Source: Cytophagaceae bacterium
GTDB lineage: Bacteria; Bacteroidota; Bacteroidia; Cytophagales; Spirosomataceae
Assembly (NCBI GenBank): GCA_027485075.1
Contig: JAIXRT010000029.1
Span: 1-5,101 of the forward strand
Length of the DNA stretch: 5,101 nt
Direction of reading: 5' to 3'
The translations under genes and the position numbers were made by a program. Shown here one piece after another: positions 1 to 5,101 of this stretch. Under the pieces are notes generated by a model. The model did not search any database. It was not told the DNA's origin and was given only the letters and a program-made list of their open reading frames with translations. Position 1 is the stretch's first letter, and each line of letters opens with the position of its first letter.

Positions 1-1049
1 AATGACTTGGCTTGAAAAGCCGGCAATAAATTGTCCCATGCTTGATTCATTTCATCTTGTAAATCTTGAGATTCCGACGTAATGATGAGGACAGCATCCT
101 GATCTGGCATCATTAAAATGGTTTGTCCGAAGGCCCCGTCACCACGGAACGAATTGTGTTTGCCCCTCCAAAATTGATAACCATATCCTTGTAGCCAATC
201 CGGCCATCCGTTATAAAACATTTGGGCGCGTTCTTCAGGAGTCTTTCCTGAATCTTGCATGATTTGCACTTTCGTAGCTTCTGCAACCCACGCAGCAGGT
301 AATACCTGTTTTCCTTCAAATTTTCCTTGGTTGAGGTAGAGCAAACCTAGTTTAGCCATGTCTTCTGTTTTGACACGGATTCCCCAGCCACCCACATTGA
401 TGCCTTTTTGATCCGATTCCCAATCGATGCCGGTGATGTGTAACGGCTCCAACAAGCGTGGTTTCAAATATGCCAAAGTCGTTTCACCCGTTACTTTCTG
501 AATGATCGCAGAAAGCATGTAAGTTGCCAAGGTATTATAAAGGAATTTAGTACCAGGTTTGGCCACGATTGGATGATTCAAAAATCCACGAATCCAGTCG
601 GGCTGCATGACGATGACGCTACGAAGTGGTTCCTTTTCGTGACCTACGGACATGGTCAAGAGATCTTGCACACGTAAATCTTGAATGAAAGGTTTATCCT
701 TGAGATCCGCATACTCTGGGAAAAACGAAAGGACTTTATCTTGAACTGTGAGTCGTTTTTCAGCGACTGCAAAGCCAATGGCTGTAGAGGTCCAACTTTT
801 CGATACGCTGTACATGGAATGTACTTTATCAGCCGCATAAGGTTTCCACCAAGCTTCTGAAACTACCTTCCCATGCCGAATGAGCATGTAGGAGTGTAAT
901 TCGTGTTTTTTAGGATCGATTTTTTCGATGTATTGTTGGATCGCTGCAGATGAAATTCCTTCCGCTTCGGGTGTACTGCGAGGTAATGATTGCGTGAAGG
1001 CGGGTAGGGCCAATAAGCTAATCAGGCCAATGAGGAATAGTTTTTTCAT
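1..1049 (-). CDS. Secreted serine hydrolase of the beta-lactamase class C family (3' end outside window)
   Basis: The frame is open for 349 codons from an ATG at 1049 to the left edge, with no stop, so the C-terminus is missing. Residues 1-20 form a Sec signal peptide: MKK, a leucine/isoleucine-rich core, then AFTQ, with cleavage probably before S21. There is no lipobox Cys, so the product is probably periplasmic or secreted. The mature part matches the penicillin-binding-protein-like serine hydrolase family (Pfam Beta-lactamase). The nucleophile motif SxxK is S81-V-S-K84, and the second motif is Y171-N-T where classical members have YxN. The third region is RGDGAFGQ (302-309), followed by MMPDQDAVLIIT. 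The segment WDNLLPAF (338-345) usually closes the catalytic domain, so only a tail or small accessory domain should lie beyond the edge. Family members hydrolyse esters, amides or D-amino-acid peptides, and the substrate cannot be told from sequence. The gene is divergent from the ABC gene and has no clear Shine-Dalgarno sequence. Family is confident; substrate unknown. Confidence 0.93.
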   Translation of the reverse strand, partial: MKKLFLIGLISLLALPAFTQSLPRSTPEAEGISSAAIQQYIEKIDPKKHELHSYMLIRHGKVVSEAWWKPYAADKVHSMYSVSKSWTSTAIGFAVAEKRLTVQDKVLSFFPEYADLKDKPFIQDLRVQDLLTMSVGHEKEPLRSVIVMQPDWIRGFLNHPIVAKPGTKFLYNTLATYMLSAIIQKVTGETTLAYLKPRLLEPLHITGIDWESDQKGINVGGWGIRVKTEDMAKLGLLYLNQGKFEGKQVLPAAWVAEATKVQIMQDSGKTPEERAQMFYNGWPDWLQGYGYQFWRGKHNSFRGDGAFGQTILMMPDQDAVLIITSESQDLQDEMNQAWDNLLPAFQAKS

Positions 1050-1117
1050 GGTTTCTCGGTTTAAAGCAGGCTAAATGTATAAAAAATGCGGTAAATTGTT
1101 GGCTGTTTATTTCTCCT
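1050..1117. promoter_or_regulatory. Divergent intergenic spacer with weak promoter candidate for the hydrolase
   Basis: This 68-base spacer must carry the 5' signals of both the hydrolase (minus) and the ABC gene (plus). On the minus strand TACATTTA (1079-1072) differs from the Bacteroidota -7 consensus TAnnTTTG at one base and lies 22 bases before the hydrolase ATG. I found no convincing -33 TTG at the right distance. On the plus strand only TAAATTGT (1092-1099) is faintly similar. Neither gene has a purine-rich ribosome binding site, which is usual in this phylum. The location is certain but the exact elements are weak. Confidence 0.3.
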
Positions 1118-2461
1118 ATGTCCCAAGAAATTGTTGCGCGTGTCACTCATTTATCGGCCTCTTATGGGGCCCATGAAGTGCTAAAAGACATTTCGTTTGA
1201 GGTAGGTGCCAACGATTGTTTAGCGATTGTTGGTCCGATGGGTTCTGGAAAAACGACCTTGGCCAAAGCGCTCTCCGGTCGTTTATTTCGAAAAGGAGAG
1301 GTGTGGTTTCAAGGATCATTTGTGTTGTATGTAGCGCAGCAACATCACTTCAAGAATCGCAGTAATATTTCCGAATTTTATCTCCAACAGCGTTTTAATT
1401 CATCTGATTCGGATGATTCATATACCGTTCGTGAGGAATTGGGGGAACTTGATGTGGCAGACTATGTGACCATGTTTATGCTAGATGGCTTGTTGGACAA
1501 GCCCTTATTACAACTTTCCAACGGCGAAAATAAACGCTTACAAATTGTTAAAGCATTGGGCCAAAGGCCAGATTGGTTGTTGTTGGATAATCCGTATTTA
1601 GGCTTGGATGTTGGCGGCCGATCGGTATTATCATCCGGATTAAGTCAATTACATGACAAAGGCATCCGATTCATCTTGTTTTTATCGGGAGGGGACATAC
1701 CTGAATTTGTGAATCGAGTGTATACGCTTCGCAGGGATGTTGTTTCGATCTCTAGACTGAAGTCTAGGGATATAAAAGATGATCTTAGTTCTAGGCTTCA
1801 GCTTGTGGATCCTATCGTTACATTAAGAAACGTCACAATTCGTTATGGTTCCAAAACCATTTTGGATCAATTTTCGTGGACGATCAACCGCGGGGAGCGC
1901 TGGGTGTTGAAAGGGCCAAACGGAGCCGGGAAATCTACTTTATTGAGTTTGATCACGGCGGATAATCCGCAATCGTATGCGCAGGATATCACATTGTTCG
2001 GTCGAAAGCGGGGGACAGGTGAAAGCATTTGGGATATCAAACGGAATATTGGTTATGTCAGTCCGGAAATGCATTTGTATTTCAAGGAAACGGGAACTTC
2101 TTTTGCGGTGGTGGCTTCGGGTTTGTTTGATTTGTTGGGTGTGACGCGGAAGGTGAATGAGCAACAAACCGAGCAGGTGGATGCCTGTTTGGCGATGTTT
2201 GGTTTGGGATATTTACGTGATCGTCCTTTTCATACGCTATCCACGGGAGAGCAAAAGATGATTTTAATTGCGCGGGCATTTGTGAAAAATCCACCGCTTT
2301 TGATTTTGGATGAACCTTGTCAGGGTTTAGATCCGGAACAAGTGGAGGTCTTGAAAGAAGTAATTAATGCAATCGCAGCGAGTTCCGATATGAGCTTGAT
2401 ATTTGTGTCACACTATGCGGAAGATGTTCCTTCTTGTGTGAAGTTCACGAAAGCGCTGTAG
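1118..2461 (+). CDS. ModF/PhrA-like ATPase with two fused ABC domains
   Basis: This 447-residue soluble protein has two ABC nucleotide-binding domains and no membrane segment. Domain 1 (about 5-205) has Walker A GPMGSGKT (39-46), a Q-loop near Q74/Q75, signature LSNGE (133-137) and Walker B WLLLDNP (153-159). Its catalytic Glu is replaced by N158, and the usual switch His is absent (FLSGGDIPEF). Domain 2 (about 232-445) looks fully active, with Walker A GPNGAGKST (266-274), signature LSTGE (374-378), Walker B LLILDEP with E399, and switch H432. The layout, the xIPEFV phrase after domain 1 and IGYVSPEMHL in domain 2 resemble E. coli ModF, once called PhrA, whose role is poorly defined. No molybdate transporter or permease gene is in view, so transport is not supported; a regulatory or translation-factor-like ATPase role is equally possible. 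The ATG at 1118 sits just before the first conserved strand and has no Shine-Dalgarno sequence. The gene is monocistronic, with its own terminator right after the stop. Confidence 0.93.
   Translation: MSQEIVARVTHLSASYGAHEVLKDISFEVGANDCLAIVGPMGSGKTTLAKALSGRLFRKGEVWFQGSFVLYVAQQHHFKNRSNISEFYLQQRFNSSDSDDSYTVREELGELDVADYVTMFMLDGLLDKPLLQLSNGENKRLQIVKALGQRPDWLLLDNPYLGLDVGGRSVLSSGLSQLHDKGIRFILFLSGGDIPEFVNRVYTLRRDVVSISRLKSRDIKDDLSSRLQLVDPIVTLRNVTIRYGSKTILDQFSWTINRGERWVLKGPNGAGKSTLLSLITADNPQSYAQDITLFGRKRGTGESIWDIKRNIGYVSPEMHLYFKETGTSFAVVASGLFDLLGVTRKVNEQQTEQVDACLAMFGLGYLRDRPFHTLSTGEQKMILIARAFVKNPPLLILDEPCQGLDPEQVEVLKEVINAIAASSDMSLIFVSHYAEDVPSCVKFTKAL
1752..1801. repeat. Overlapping inverted repeats in the ABC inter-domain linker
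   Basis: CTAGACT (1752-1758) and AGTCTAG (1761-1767) form a perfect inverted repeat separated by two bases. The overlapping segment CTGAAGTCTAG (1757-1767) can also pair over 11 bases, with one G-U wobble, with CTAGGCTTCAG (1791-1801) across a 23-base loop. The two RNA hairpins are mutually exclusive. The segment encodes the low-conservation linker between the two ABC domains (about residues 212-228). No function is known; it may be chance, or it may pause translation between domains. Confidence 0.4.
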
Positions 2462-2486
2462 AGACGCGATACCTCGCGTCTTTTTC
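2462..2486 (+). terminator. Rho-independent terminator of the ABC gene
   Basis: Directly after the TAG stop, AGACGCGA (2462-2469) and TCGCGTCT (2474-2481) form a perfect 8-bp GC-rich stem with loop TACC, followed by a T run (2481-2485). Read on the opposite strand the stem is not followed by T residues, so it acts for the plus-strand transcript only. It ends the ABC message before the convergent M24 gene. Confidence 0.85.
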
Positions 2487-2521
2487 TTCATGCTATTATC
2501 TAGGATTTAGCCCAGGGAATC

Positions 2522-2568
2522 GATGCTTCGCATCTCAAACTTTGGCTATCCTGAAAGGTTTGCCAAAG
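2522..2568. other. Two hairpins in the convergent spacer, possible terminator of the M24 gene
   Basis: The 150-base spacer 2462-2611 holds no gene. Apart from the ABC terminator and the heptamer tract it has two inverted repeats: GATGC-TTC-GCATC (2522-2534), and CTTTGGC (2540-2546) with GCCAAAG (2562-2568). The second encloses an inner CCT-GAA-AGG stem. On the minus strand the larger hairpin lies downstream of the M24 stop and is followed only by TTTGAG, so it would be a weak intrinsic terminator. The pair is also bracketed by a 7-bp direct repeat, GAATCGA (2517-2523 and 2574-2580). It may be a processing or termination structure; evidence is structural only. Confidence 0.4.
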
Positions 2569-2581
2569 AAAAAGAATCGAG

Positions 2582-2616
2582 GTCTAGCGTCTAGCGTCTG
2601 ACGTCTAACGTCTAAA
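2582..2616. repeat. 7-bp tandem repeat tract A, five units
   Basis: Five units follow with exact 7-base phase: GTCTAGC, GTCTAGC, GTCTGAC, GTCTAAC, GTCTAAA (starts 2582, 2589, 2596, 2603, 2610). GTCT is invariant and the variation falls in the last three bases. The tract overlaps the minus-strand stop codon of the M24 gene, TAG, read from CTA at 2612-2614 in the last unit. It lies in the convergent spacer between the ABC and M24 genes. It shares the 14-mer GTCTAACGTCTAAA exactly with tract B at 4931-4944. Function unknown. Confidence 0.9.
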
Positions 2617-3838
2617 TAAATGGCTGATTGATCGAAGGACTCGGCTGACTAAACCATTTCGGCCCCTGCTCCGTCATATACACACAATCTTCTAGTCGGA
2701 CTCCAAATTCCCCGGGGATCGCAATCGTAGGTTCAATCGAGAAACACATGCCCACTTGAAGTGCTAGTTTATTTCCCTTGACCATATTTCCCCATTCGTG
2801 TCCATCCATTCCGATGCCGTGACCAGTGCGATGTGGAAGTCCAGGTAATTTATATTCCGGCCCAAAACCCGCTTTTACTAAAATTCCTCTAGATGCGAAA
2901 TCCACGTTTTCACAAGGAGCACCTAAAACTGCTGCCTCAAATCCGGCTTGTTGGGCTCTTTTTTCCAATTCCCAAATCTCAATTTGTTTCTGCGAAGGCT
3001 CGCCAAAAACTACCGTTCGCGTAATGTCTGATTCATAACCATCCACTTGACAACCACAATCGAGCATGACGACATCACCTTTTTTAAGTATCTGTGGCTT
3101 CGAACTGCCATGTGGAAAGGAAGTCGCCACCCCAAAGGTAACCGACGCAAAACCGTGCTGGGCGCCAAATTCAGTGTGTTTTTGAGCTATTTTTTGGCTT
3201 ATCTGACGCGGATTGCAACCTTCAGTTAATGCAGCAATACCCGCTTGAATGGCTACGGTGGTGATGTCATTCGCCCGCTGCATCAGGGCGATTTCGGTGG
3301 GGGATTTAACAAGCCGACAAGCCACCGAGATGGGATCACCGCTAACGAGTTCGAAGGAGGGACCGGCCTTACGGAGTCCATCAACAATGAAAAAGCGGGC
3401 TTGTTCTTCGATGCCAATTTTCCCTTGTTGGAATCCTTGATCTTGTATGGTTTTGATGCACAGTTGGAACGGATTTTCATCCTCGTGCCAGGTGCGAATT
3501 TGCTTGCCAACTTTAATCAGTTCGAGCAATCGGTCTTCTTCAAAATAGGGACAAATGTAGGTAATTTCGCCTTTGGCAGGTAAAATCACTAACATGCTAC
3601 GCTCGGATGGGTACCAGCTTAACCCTGTAAAATATTGCATGCTGGTTCCTGCATCCATGATGAGGGCAGCCATTTTGTTTTGCTGGAGTAATGATTGTGC
3701 TTTTTGAATACGCCCCAAACGCTCTTCGATGCTAATCGGAGAAGCTGAATATAAGTCATTCGATGTAACGAAAGGTAGGTGAGTAGCCAGGGCGCTAAGT
3801 CCGATGCTATTTTGAAGGAATTGTCGGCGTGCAATCAT
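2612..3838 (-). CDS. Tat-exported M24 family Xaa-Pro aminopeptidase-like metallopeptidase
   Basis: This 408-residue protein has the two-part M24B layout: an N-terminal creatinase/prolidase-like domain (about 36-175) and a C-terminal pita-bread catalytic domain (about 180-395). All five dinuclear metal ligands are present: D260 (LDCG), D271 (SDITRT), H340 (TGHGIG), E369 (SIEP) and E383 (RLED). The expected substrate-site histidines are H243 (FPHG) and H347. Such enzymes release an N-terminal residue preceding proline or split Xaa-Pro dipeptides; which one applies here is not determined. The N-terminus IARRQFLQ (2-9) is a twin-arginine motif followed by a modest hydrophobic stretch, implying folded export to the periplasm. 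The ATG at 3838 keeps the RR motif near the start, and a stop lies just upstream. There is no Shine-Dalgarno sequence. The stop codon lies inside heptamer tract A. The gene is divergent from the glycosyltransferase and convergent with the ABC gene. Confidence 0.94.
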   Translation of the reverse strand: MIARRQFLQNSIGLSALATHLPFVTSNDLYSASPISIEERLGRIQKAQSLLQQNKMAALIMDAGTSMQYFTGLSWYPSERSMLVILPAKGEITYICPYFEEDRLLELIKVGKQIRTWHEDENPFQLCIKTIQDQGFQQGKIGIEEQARFFIVDGLRKAGPSFELVSGDPISVACRLVKSPTEIALMQRANDITTVAIQAGIAALTEGCNPRQISQKIAQKHTEFGAQHGFASVTFGVATSFPHGSSKPQILKKGDVVMLDCGCQVDGYESDITRTVVFGEPSQKQIEIWELEKRAQQAGFEAAVLGAPCENVDFASRGILVKAGFGPEYKLPGLPHRTGHGIGMDGHEWGNMVKGNKLALQVGMCFSIEPTIAIPGEFGVRLEDCVYMTEQGPKWFSQPSPSINQPFI

Positions 3839-3934
3839 TTGTTATTAGGTATATCATCTAATTTATAATTAATTCCAGTAAACTGATAATCTGTGGGGTT
3901 TTTTTGGCAAATTTGTTGCTGATTTTCAACACGC
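3839..3934. promoter_or_regulatory. Divergent spacer between M24 peptidase and glycosyltransferase genes
   Basis: These 96 AT-rich bases must hold both promoters, but I find no exact TAnnTTTG on either strand. A palindrome TAATT-TAT-AATTA (3859-3871) lies about 20 bases before the M24 start and could be an operator or simply AT-rich sequence. The 10-base palindrome ACGCATGCGT (3931-3940) straddles the glycosyltransferase start codon. A T run (3899-3905) follows GGGG without a matching stem, so it is not a terminator. Confidence 0.3.
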
Positions 3935-4915
3935 ATGCGTCTACTTTTCATACGTTTTTCTGCCATTGGTGACATCGTATTAGCTTCTCCAGCTTTTCGT
4001 TGTGCCAAAGAACAATTACCTGGCGTTGAAATTCATCTAGTAACGAAGCATTCCATGCGCGCGGTGACGGAGGCAAACCCATACATTGATCATTTCCATT
4101 ATTTAGCTGGTGACTTAGGCACATTAATTTCCGAATTGAAGGCTTACAAGTTTGATTACATCATCGATTTACATAAGAATCTGCGCAGTTTTCGCATCCG
4201 AGCTTCGCTAGGTGTTCCGGTTTTTGCTTATGATAAATTAAGCGTTGAGAAGTTTTTATTGACCAAATTTCAGATTAATCGCATGCCCAATCGGCATATT
4301 TCCCTTCGAAGTGTAGACGCATTAGCTCCGCTAGGTGTAGTGTTCGATGGAAAAGGGCTCGATTATTTCATTCCAGAGAAGGTACAAGTTCCAGCATTAT
4401 TCTCAGCAGGGTATGTGGCGTTGGTTATTGGTGCTTCGTTCGCAACGAAGAAGTTATCCTTGGATTCACTCAAGCAATTAGTTAAGCTTATTCCACATCC
4501 CATTGTTTTGATCGGTGGTCCAGAGGAAAAGGCTGATGGAGCTGAACTGGCCATGTTAGATCCGGATCGGATTGTAAACACGTGTGGAACGTATTCTTTA
4601 CATGAATCCGCCGCTTTGGTTCGCGATGCACGAATAGTCATTTCACATGATACGGGCATGTTATACATCGCCTGCGCTTTTGAGAAAAATGTCATAGCGA
4701 TTTGGGGTGCGACTTCGCCAGCCCTACAAGTGGAGCCATTGATGCCAGAAAACGCTAAAACACACGTTTTTCAAGCAATAGTACCTAATCTAACCTGCCA
4801 GCCCTGTTCAAATTTCGGTACCAAAACCTGCCCTAAAGGTCATTTCAATTGCATGAAGCAGCAGGATTTGCCGGAAATAGCGCGGCAAGTAGGAGAGATG
4901 TGGCAGCCGACCTAA
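3935..4915 (+). CDS. Family 9 glycosyltransferase, ADP-heptose:LPS heptosyltransferase-like
   Basis: This 326-residue cytoplasmic or inner-membrane-associated GT-B enzyme opens with the GT9 phrase IRFSAIGDIVLASPA (6-20). Further family marks are DLHKNLRS (78-85), GASFATKK (166-173, a Lys near the donor phosphate), LIGGPEE (192-198) and SHDTGMLYIACAF (237-249), followed by IAIWGATSP (254-262). The C-terminus carries the Cys-rich GT9 signature C288-x2-C291, C299 and GHFNCM with C306. Family members add heptose or related sugars from ADP-heptose to the lipopolysaccharide inner core; the exact sugar here is inferred only from family. One oddity is that the usual DTGxxH motif reads D239-T-G-M-L-Y244, with Tyr (TAC, 4664-4666) instead of the conserved His that helps hold the donor. 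Length and ends are normal, so it looks intact. No other surface-glycan gene is in view. The start codon lies in a palindrome and has no Shine-Dalgarno sequence. Confidence 0.93.
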   Translation: MRLLFIRFSAIGDIVLASPAFRCAKEQLPGVEIHLVTKHSMRAVTEANPYIDHFHYLAGDLGTLISELKAYKFDYIIDLHKNLRSFRIRASLGVPVFAYDKLSVEKFLLTKFQINRMPNRHISLRSVDALAPLGVVFDGKGLDYFIPEKVQVPALFSAGYVALVIGASFATKKLSLDSLKQLVKLIPHPIVLIGGPEEKADGAELAMLDPDRIVNTCGTYSLHESAALVRDARIVISHDTGMLYIACAFEKNVIAIWGATSPALQVEPLMPENAKTHVFQAIVPNLTCQPCSNFGTKTCPKGHFNCMKQQDLPEIARQVGEMWQPT

Positions 4916-4916
4916 A

Positions 4917-4972
4917 GTCCATTGTCCAATGTCTAACGTCTAAAGTCCAACGTCTAGTGTCTATCGTCCAAT
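4917..4972. repeat. 7-bp tandem repeat tract B, eight units
   Basis: Eight units keep exact 7-base phase: GTCCATT, GTCCAAT, GTCTAAC, GTCTAAA, GTCCAAC, GTCTAGT, GTCTATC, GTCCAAT (starts 4917, 4924, 4931, 4938, 4945, 4952, 4959, 4966). GTC and the A at position 5 are invariant, position 4 is C or T, and positions 6-7 vary. A degraded ninth unit (ACCTAAA, 4910-4916) includes the glycosyltransferase stop codon TAA. The tract ends exactly where the A run of the tRNA terminator begins (4973). It lies between convergent transcripts, as tract A does. Confidence 0.92.
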
Positions 4973-4999
4973 AAAAAAGCCCGACATTTCTGTCGAGCT
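4973..4999 (-). terminator. Rho-independent terminator of the tRNA-Thr transcript
   Basis: On the minus strand AGCTCGACA (4999-4991) and TGTCGGGCT (4986-4978) form a 9-bp stem with one G-U pair and a GAAA (GNRA-type) loop, followed by a T run complementary to 4978-4973. It begins 7 bases past the tRNA 3' end. Read on the plus strand, no T run follows, so it would be a poor terminator for the glycosyltransferase. Confidence 0.85.
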
Positions 5000-5005
5000 T
5001 ATGAG

Positions 5006-5078
5006 AGCCTCCTGTCGGGATCGAACCAACGACCTACTGATTACAAATCAGTTGCTCTACCAGCTGAGCTAAGGAGGC
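5006..5078 (-). tRNA. trnT: tRNA-Thr (anticodon UGU)
   Basis: The minus strand folds into a complete 73-base cloverleaf. The acceptor stem is GCCTCCT/AGGAGGC with discriminator T, and the D stem is GCTC/GAGC with loop AGCTGGTA. The anticodon stem is ACTGA/TCAGT with loop TTTGTAA, so the anticodon is UGU, reading ACA and probably other ACN threonine codons. The variable loop has 5 bases, and the T stem GTTGG/CCGAC has loop TTCGATC. CCA is not encoded (CTC follows), so the 3' end needs a CCA-adding enzyme. It has its own promoter element and terminator and looks like a single-gene unit. No attachment-site duplication or integrase is visible nearby. Confidence 0.98.
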
Positions 5079-5091
5079 GCATTTCGGTTTA

Positions 5092-5099
5092 CAAAAGTA
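5092..5099 (-). promoter_or_regulatory. Bacteroidota -7 promoter element of tRNA-Thr
   Basis: On the minus strand the bases read TACTTTTG, an exact match to the TAnnTTTG element used by the primary sigma factor of Bacteroidota. It ends 13 bases before the tRNA 5' end, leaving a leader of roughly 6-9 bases. The matching -33 element would lie beyond the right edge. Confidence 0.7.
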
Positions 5100-5101
5100 G
5101 T

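Noticed and set aside
113..319. Minus-strand 68-codon frame (and 656-838)
   Set aside because: Both lie inside the serine hydrolase in another frame on the same strand, with no family-like sequence; the hydrolase frame is continuous and carries the motifs.
1118..2461. ABC gene as part of a molybdate or other transporter operon
   Set aside because: Neighbours on both sides are on the opposite strand, there is a terminator right after it, and no permease or binding protein is present.
2582..2616. Heptamer tracts as a CRISPR array or telomere-like repeat
   Set aside because: There are no spacers and the unit is only 7 bases, so not CRISPR. The reverse unit GTTAGAC recalls telomeric TTAGGG, but it lacks G runs and lies inside the sequence rather than at an end.
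2826..3583. Several plus-strand open frames of 60-112 codons opposite the M24 gene
   Set aside because: They are antisense shadows of a gene whose metal ligands and length are all intact; none has a recognisable domain or start signal.
3899..3907. T run after GGGG before the glycosyltransferase as a terminator
   Set aside because: No GC-rich stem precedes it and no gene on the plus strand ends upstream of it.
3931..3940. Palindrome ACGCATGCGT over the glycosyltransferase start codon as an operator
   Set aside because: A 10-base palindrome is expected by chance in several kilobases; there is no second copy or other support.
4363..4695. Minus-strand 110-codon frame opposite the glycosyltransferase
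   Set aside because: Antisense shadow of a complete GT9 gene; composition is low in meaning and there is no promoter or ribosome binding site.
5006..5078. tRNA-Thr as an integration attachment site
   Set aside because: No integrase gene and no duplicated tRNA 3' segment are visible in the window.

Overview
The window looks like chromosomal DNA from a member of the Bacteroidota, possibly an environmental Cytophagales-like species; the order is a guess. The reasons are an exact TAnnTTTG promoter element of the Bacteroidota type in front of the tRNA gene, no Shine-Dalgarno sequence before any of the four protein starts, a tRNA without an encoded CCA end, and protein families whose motif wording is typical of this phylum (a secreted serine hydrolase, a ModF/PhrA-like twin ABC protein, a Tat-exported M24 peptidase and a family 9 glycosyltransferase).

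Layout from left to right: a serine hydrolase on the minus strand that runs off the left edge (1-1049); a 68-base divergent spacer; a two-domain ABC ATPase on the plus strand (1118-2461) with a clear terminator; a convergent spacer with two hairpins and a 7-bp tandem repeat tract (2582-2616) that contains the stop codon of the next gene; an M24 aminopeptidase on the minus strand (2612-3838); a 96-base divergent spacer; a heptosyltransferase-like glycosyltransferase on the plus strand (3935-4915); a second, longer 7-bp repeat tract (4917-4972); a terminator and tRNA-Thr(UGU) on the minus strand (5006-5078) with its -7 promoter element at the right edge.

The five genes strictly alternate in strand (- + - + -), so none shares an operon with a neighbour in view. 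No common pathway is evident: the hydrolase and the peptidase are probably exported, the ABC protein is soluble and has no membrane partner here, and the glycosyltransferase probably builds lipopolysaccharide or another surface glycan.

I see no mobile element, CRISPR array, phage gene or defence system. The least explained signal is the pair of phase-perfect heptamer tracts (GTCYANN, 5 and 8 units). They sit only in the two convergent spacers, and each touches the 3' end of a coding sequence. Second-tier oddities are a His-to-Tyr change in the donor-site motif of the glycosyltransferase, a first ABC domain without catalytic Glu and switch His, and competing inverted repeats in the ABC linker.
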